DNA from: JACMLX01 sp031374935
GTDB lineage: Bacteria; Gemmatimonadota; Gemmatimonadetes; Gemmatimonadales; Gemmatimonadaceae
Assembly (NCBI GenBank): GCA_031374935.1
Contig: JANMHB010000181.1
Coordinates: 1 to 19,182 of the forward strand
Direction: 5' to 3'
Length of the DNA stretch: 19,182 nucleotides
Made by a program: the position numbers and the translations under genes. This document shows positions 18,337 to 19,182 of the stretch, in pieces; the first letter of the stretch is position 1; every line of letters starts with the position of its first letter. The notes under the pieces are model-generated. The model worked only from the letters and a program-made list of their open reading frames with translations. It was not told the DNA's origin and ran no database searches.

Positions 18337-19182
18337 ATGCGTCGTATCTCTTTCGTTGCCGCCTTGGCGACTGTTGCGGTGGTTTCACCGCTCAGCGCTC
18401 AGACGTGGCAGGCGATCGGTGCCCCCAACAACAGCAATGCTGGGGCGTACTGGAACAATGCGTCCGACGACAACGTCGGCGCGACTGTGTGTAACGTTGG
18501 TGCCATTCTGACGAACACGCCGGCGATTGCCGCTGGTTCGTGCAGCAATCAGGGTCCGGTGTTCCTTCCGCTGAACCCGGCGCCGCTTACCACCGGCAAC
18601 GTGTTCCTTGGTGGTGCCGGTGGCACCAACCCTGGCGCCTTCCGCTTTGCGGCCGGCACCTACAACATCAGCTCGCTTGGCCGCGTCGCTGGCGACCGGA
18701 GCACGTCATGGGGCGTGATCCTGGATAACGGCACGGTGTTCACTGCCGCGCAGCTGGCCGCGGGCAATGCCGCGGGTGGCACGACGTTCTCCGGCGCGTT
18801 CGCCGTCTGGATCACGCAGTCGCTGCCGGCCGCTGGCGCTGGCACGATCTACACCTCCACCCAGTCGACGGGTGCGGTTGCCATCGGTTCGCGCGCTGCC
18901 ACGATCAACCAGCAGTTCGCCGTGTTCACGAACGGAACGGGTGTTGGTGGGCTAGGCGCTATCACGACCGATGCATTCGGCGCGATCATCAACGCAACCA
19001 ACCCGGCTGCTCGCTTCTTCGTCGGCATGGAAGACAACGTCAACGGTGGTCGCGGGTTCGGTGTCGCTGGCGCGGGTCGTGTCTCTGACCGCGATTACAA
19101 CGACATCCTGATCTCGATCCAGGCTGTTCCGGAGCCGGCCACGATCGGCCTGATGGGCTTCGGTCTGCTGGCGCTGGCCGGC
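18337..19182 (+). CDS. Exported PEP-CTERM protein with DUF4114-like acidic motif (3' end cut by window)
   Basis: The open frame runs from 18337 to the window end without a stop (282 codons seen). A signal peptide spans residues 1-21 (LSA before Gln22). The mature part is rich in Gly, Ala, Thr and Asn, with two Cys (52 and 69). Near the C-terminus FFVGMEDN (from about 227) and SDRDYNDI (250-257) resemble the DxDYND calcium-type motif of DUF4114-like exported proteins. The PEP-CTERM tail starts at Pro265 (PEPATIGLMGFGLLALAG) and is cut before its basic end, so only a few residues are missing. AGGA lies eight bases before the ATG at 18337. An in-frame ATG at 18328 is possible but has poorer Shine-Dalgarno spacing. 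The function is unknown: it is a sorted surface or secreted protein, perhaps a matrix component. Confidence 0.85.
   Translation, partial: MRRISFVAALATVAVVSPLSAQTWQAIGAPNNSNAGAYWNNASDDNVGATVCNVGAILTNTPAIAAGSCSNQGPVFLPLNPAPLTTGNVFLGGAGGTNPGAFRFAAGTYNISSLGRVAGDRSTSWGVILDNGTVFTAAQLAAGNAAGGTTFSGAFAVWITQSLPAAGAGTIYTSTQSTGAVAIGSRAATINQQFAVFTNGTGVGGLGAITTDAFGAIINATNPAARFFVGMEDNVNGGRGFGVAGAGRVSDRDYNDILISIQAVPEPATIGLMGFGLLALAG

Overview
The window is 19.2 kb of GC-rich, densely coded bacterial chromosome. High GC, several secreted proteins ending in PEP-CTERM tails of the form PEPSTYALMATGLVGL..ARRR, and the gene mix suggest a member of Gemmatimonadota (Gemmatimonas-like). This assignment is inference from protein style; no rRNA or other phylogenetic marker is present. 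I see no tRNA, rRNA, CRISPR, transposase, integrase or phage gene, so this looks like chromosomal backbone with lineage-specific secreted proteins.

Left block (95-7194). A fused RDD/SpoIIM membrane protein on the + strand runs tail to tail into a compact five-gene - strand operon. Read from 7194 down to 1887, the operon encodes a six-helix membrane protein, a DUF4129 protein, a DUF4350 protein, a MoxR AAA+ ATPase and a DUF58 protein. The MoxR/DUF58/DUF4129/DUF4350/RDD/SpoIIM set recurs as a neighbourhood in many bacteria. It is thought to be a chaperone-type ATPase working with membrane-anchored partners, but its substrate is unknown.

Middle block (7195-10935). Two tandem paralogous exported trypsin-like serine proteases (7677-8744 and 9271-10374) each carry a signal peptide, a His/Asp/Ser triad and a C-terminal PEP-CTERM sorting tail. 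Each gene is followed by a copy of the same orientation-specific hairpin. A small exported protein of unknown function (10492-10935) and an acyl-CoA dehydrogenase (10947-12116) form a short - strand unit facing the proteases.

Right block (12302-18024). A promoter with a consensus -35 box and an AT-rich inverted repeat drives an ArsR-type winged-helix/methyltransferase fusion, metF and cobalamin-dependent metH. The three genes are chained by ATGA overlaps. This is a methionine/SAM-cycle operon whose first gene looks like its own SAM- or SAH-sensing regulator (SahR-like). The predicted transcription start falls on, or very near, the ATG of the regulator, so that mRNA may be leaderless.

Right edge. 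A near-consensus promoter (18193-18222) precedes another exported PEP-CTERM protein with an acidic SDRDYND motif. It is cut off by the window end inside its sorting tail.

The best candidates for something under-described are the self-regulated regulator-metF-metH operon, the repeated 3' hairpin of the protease genes, and the RDD-SpoIIM fusion beside the MoxR cluster.
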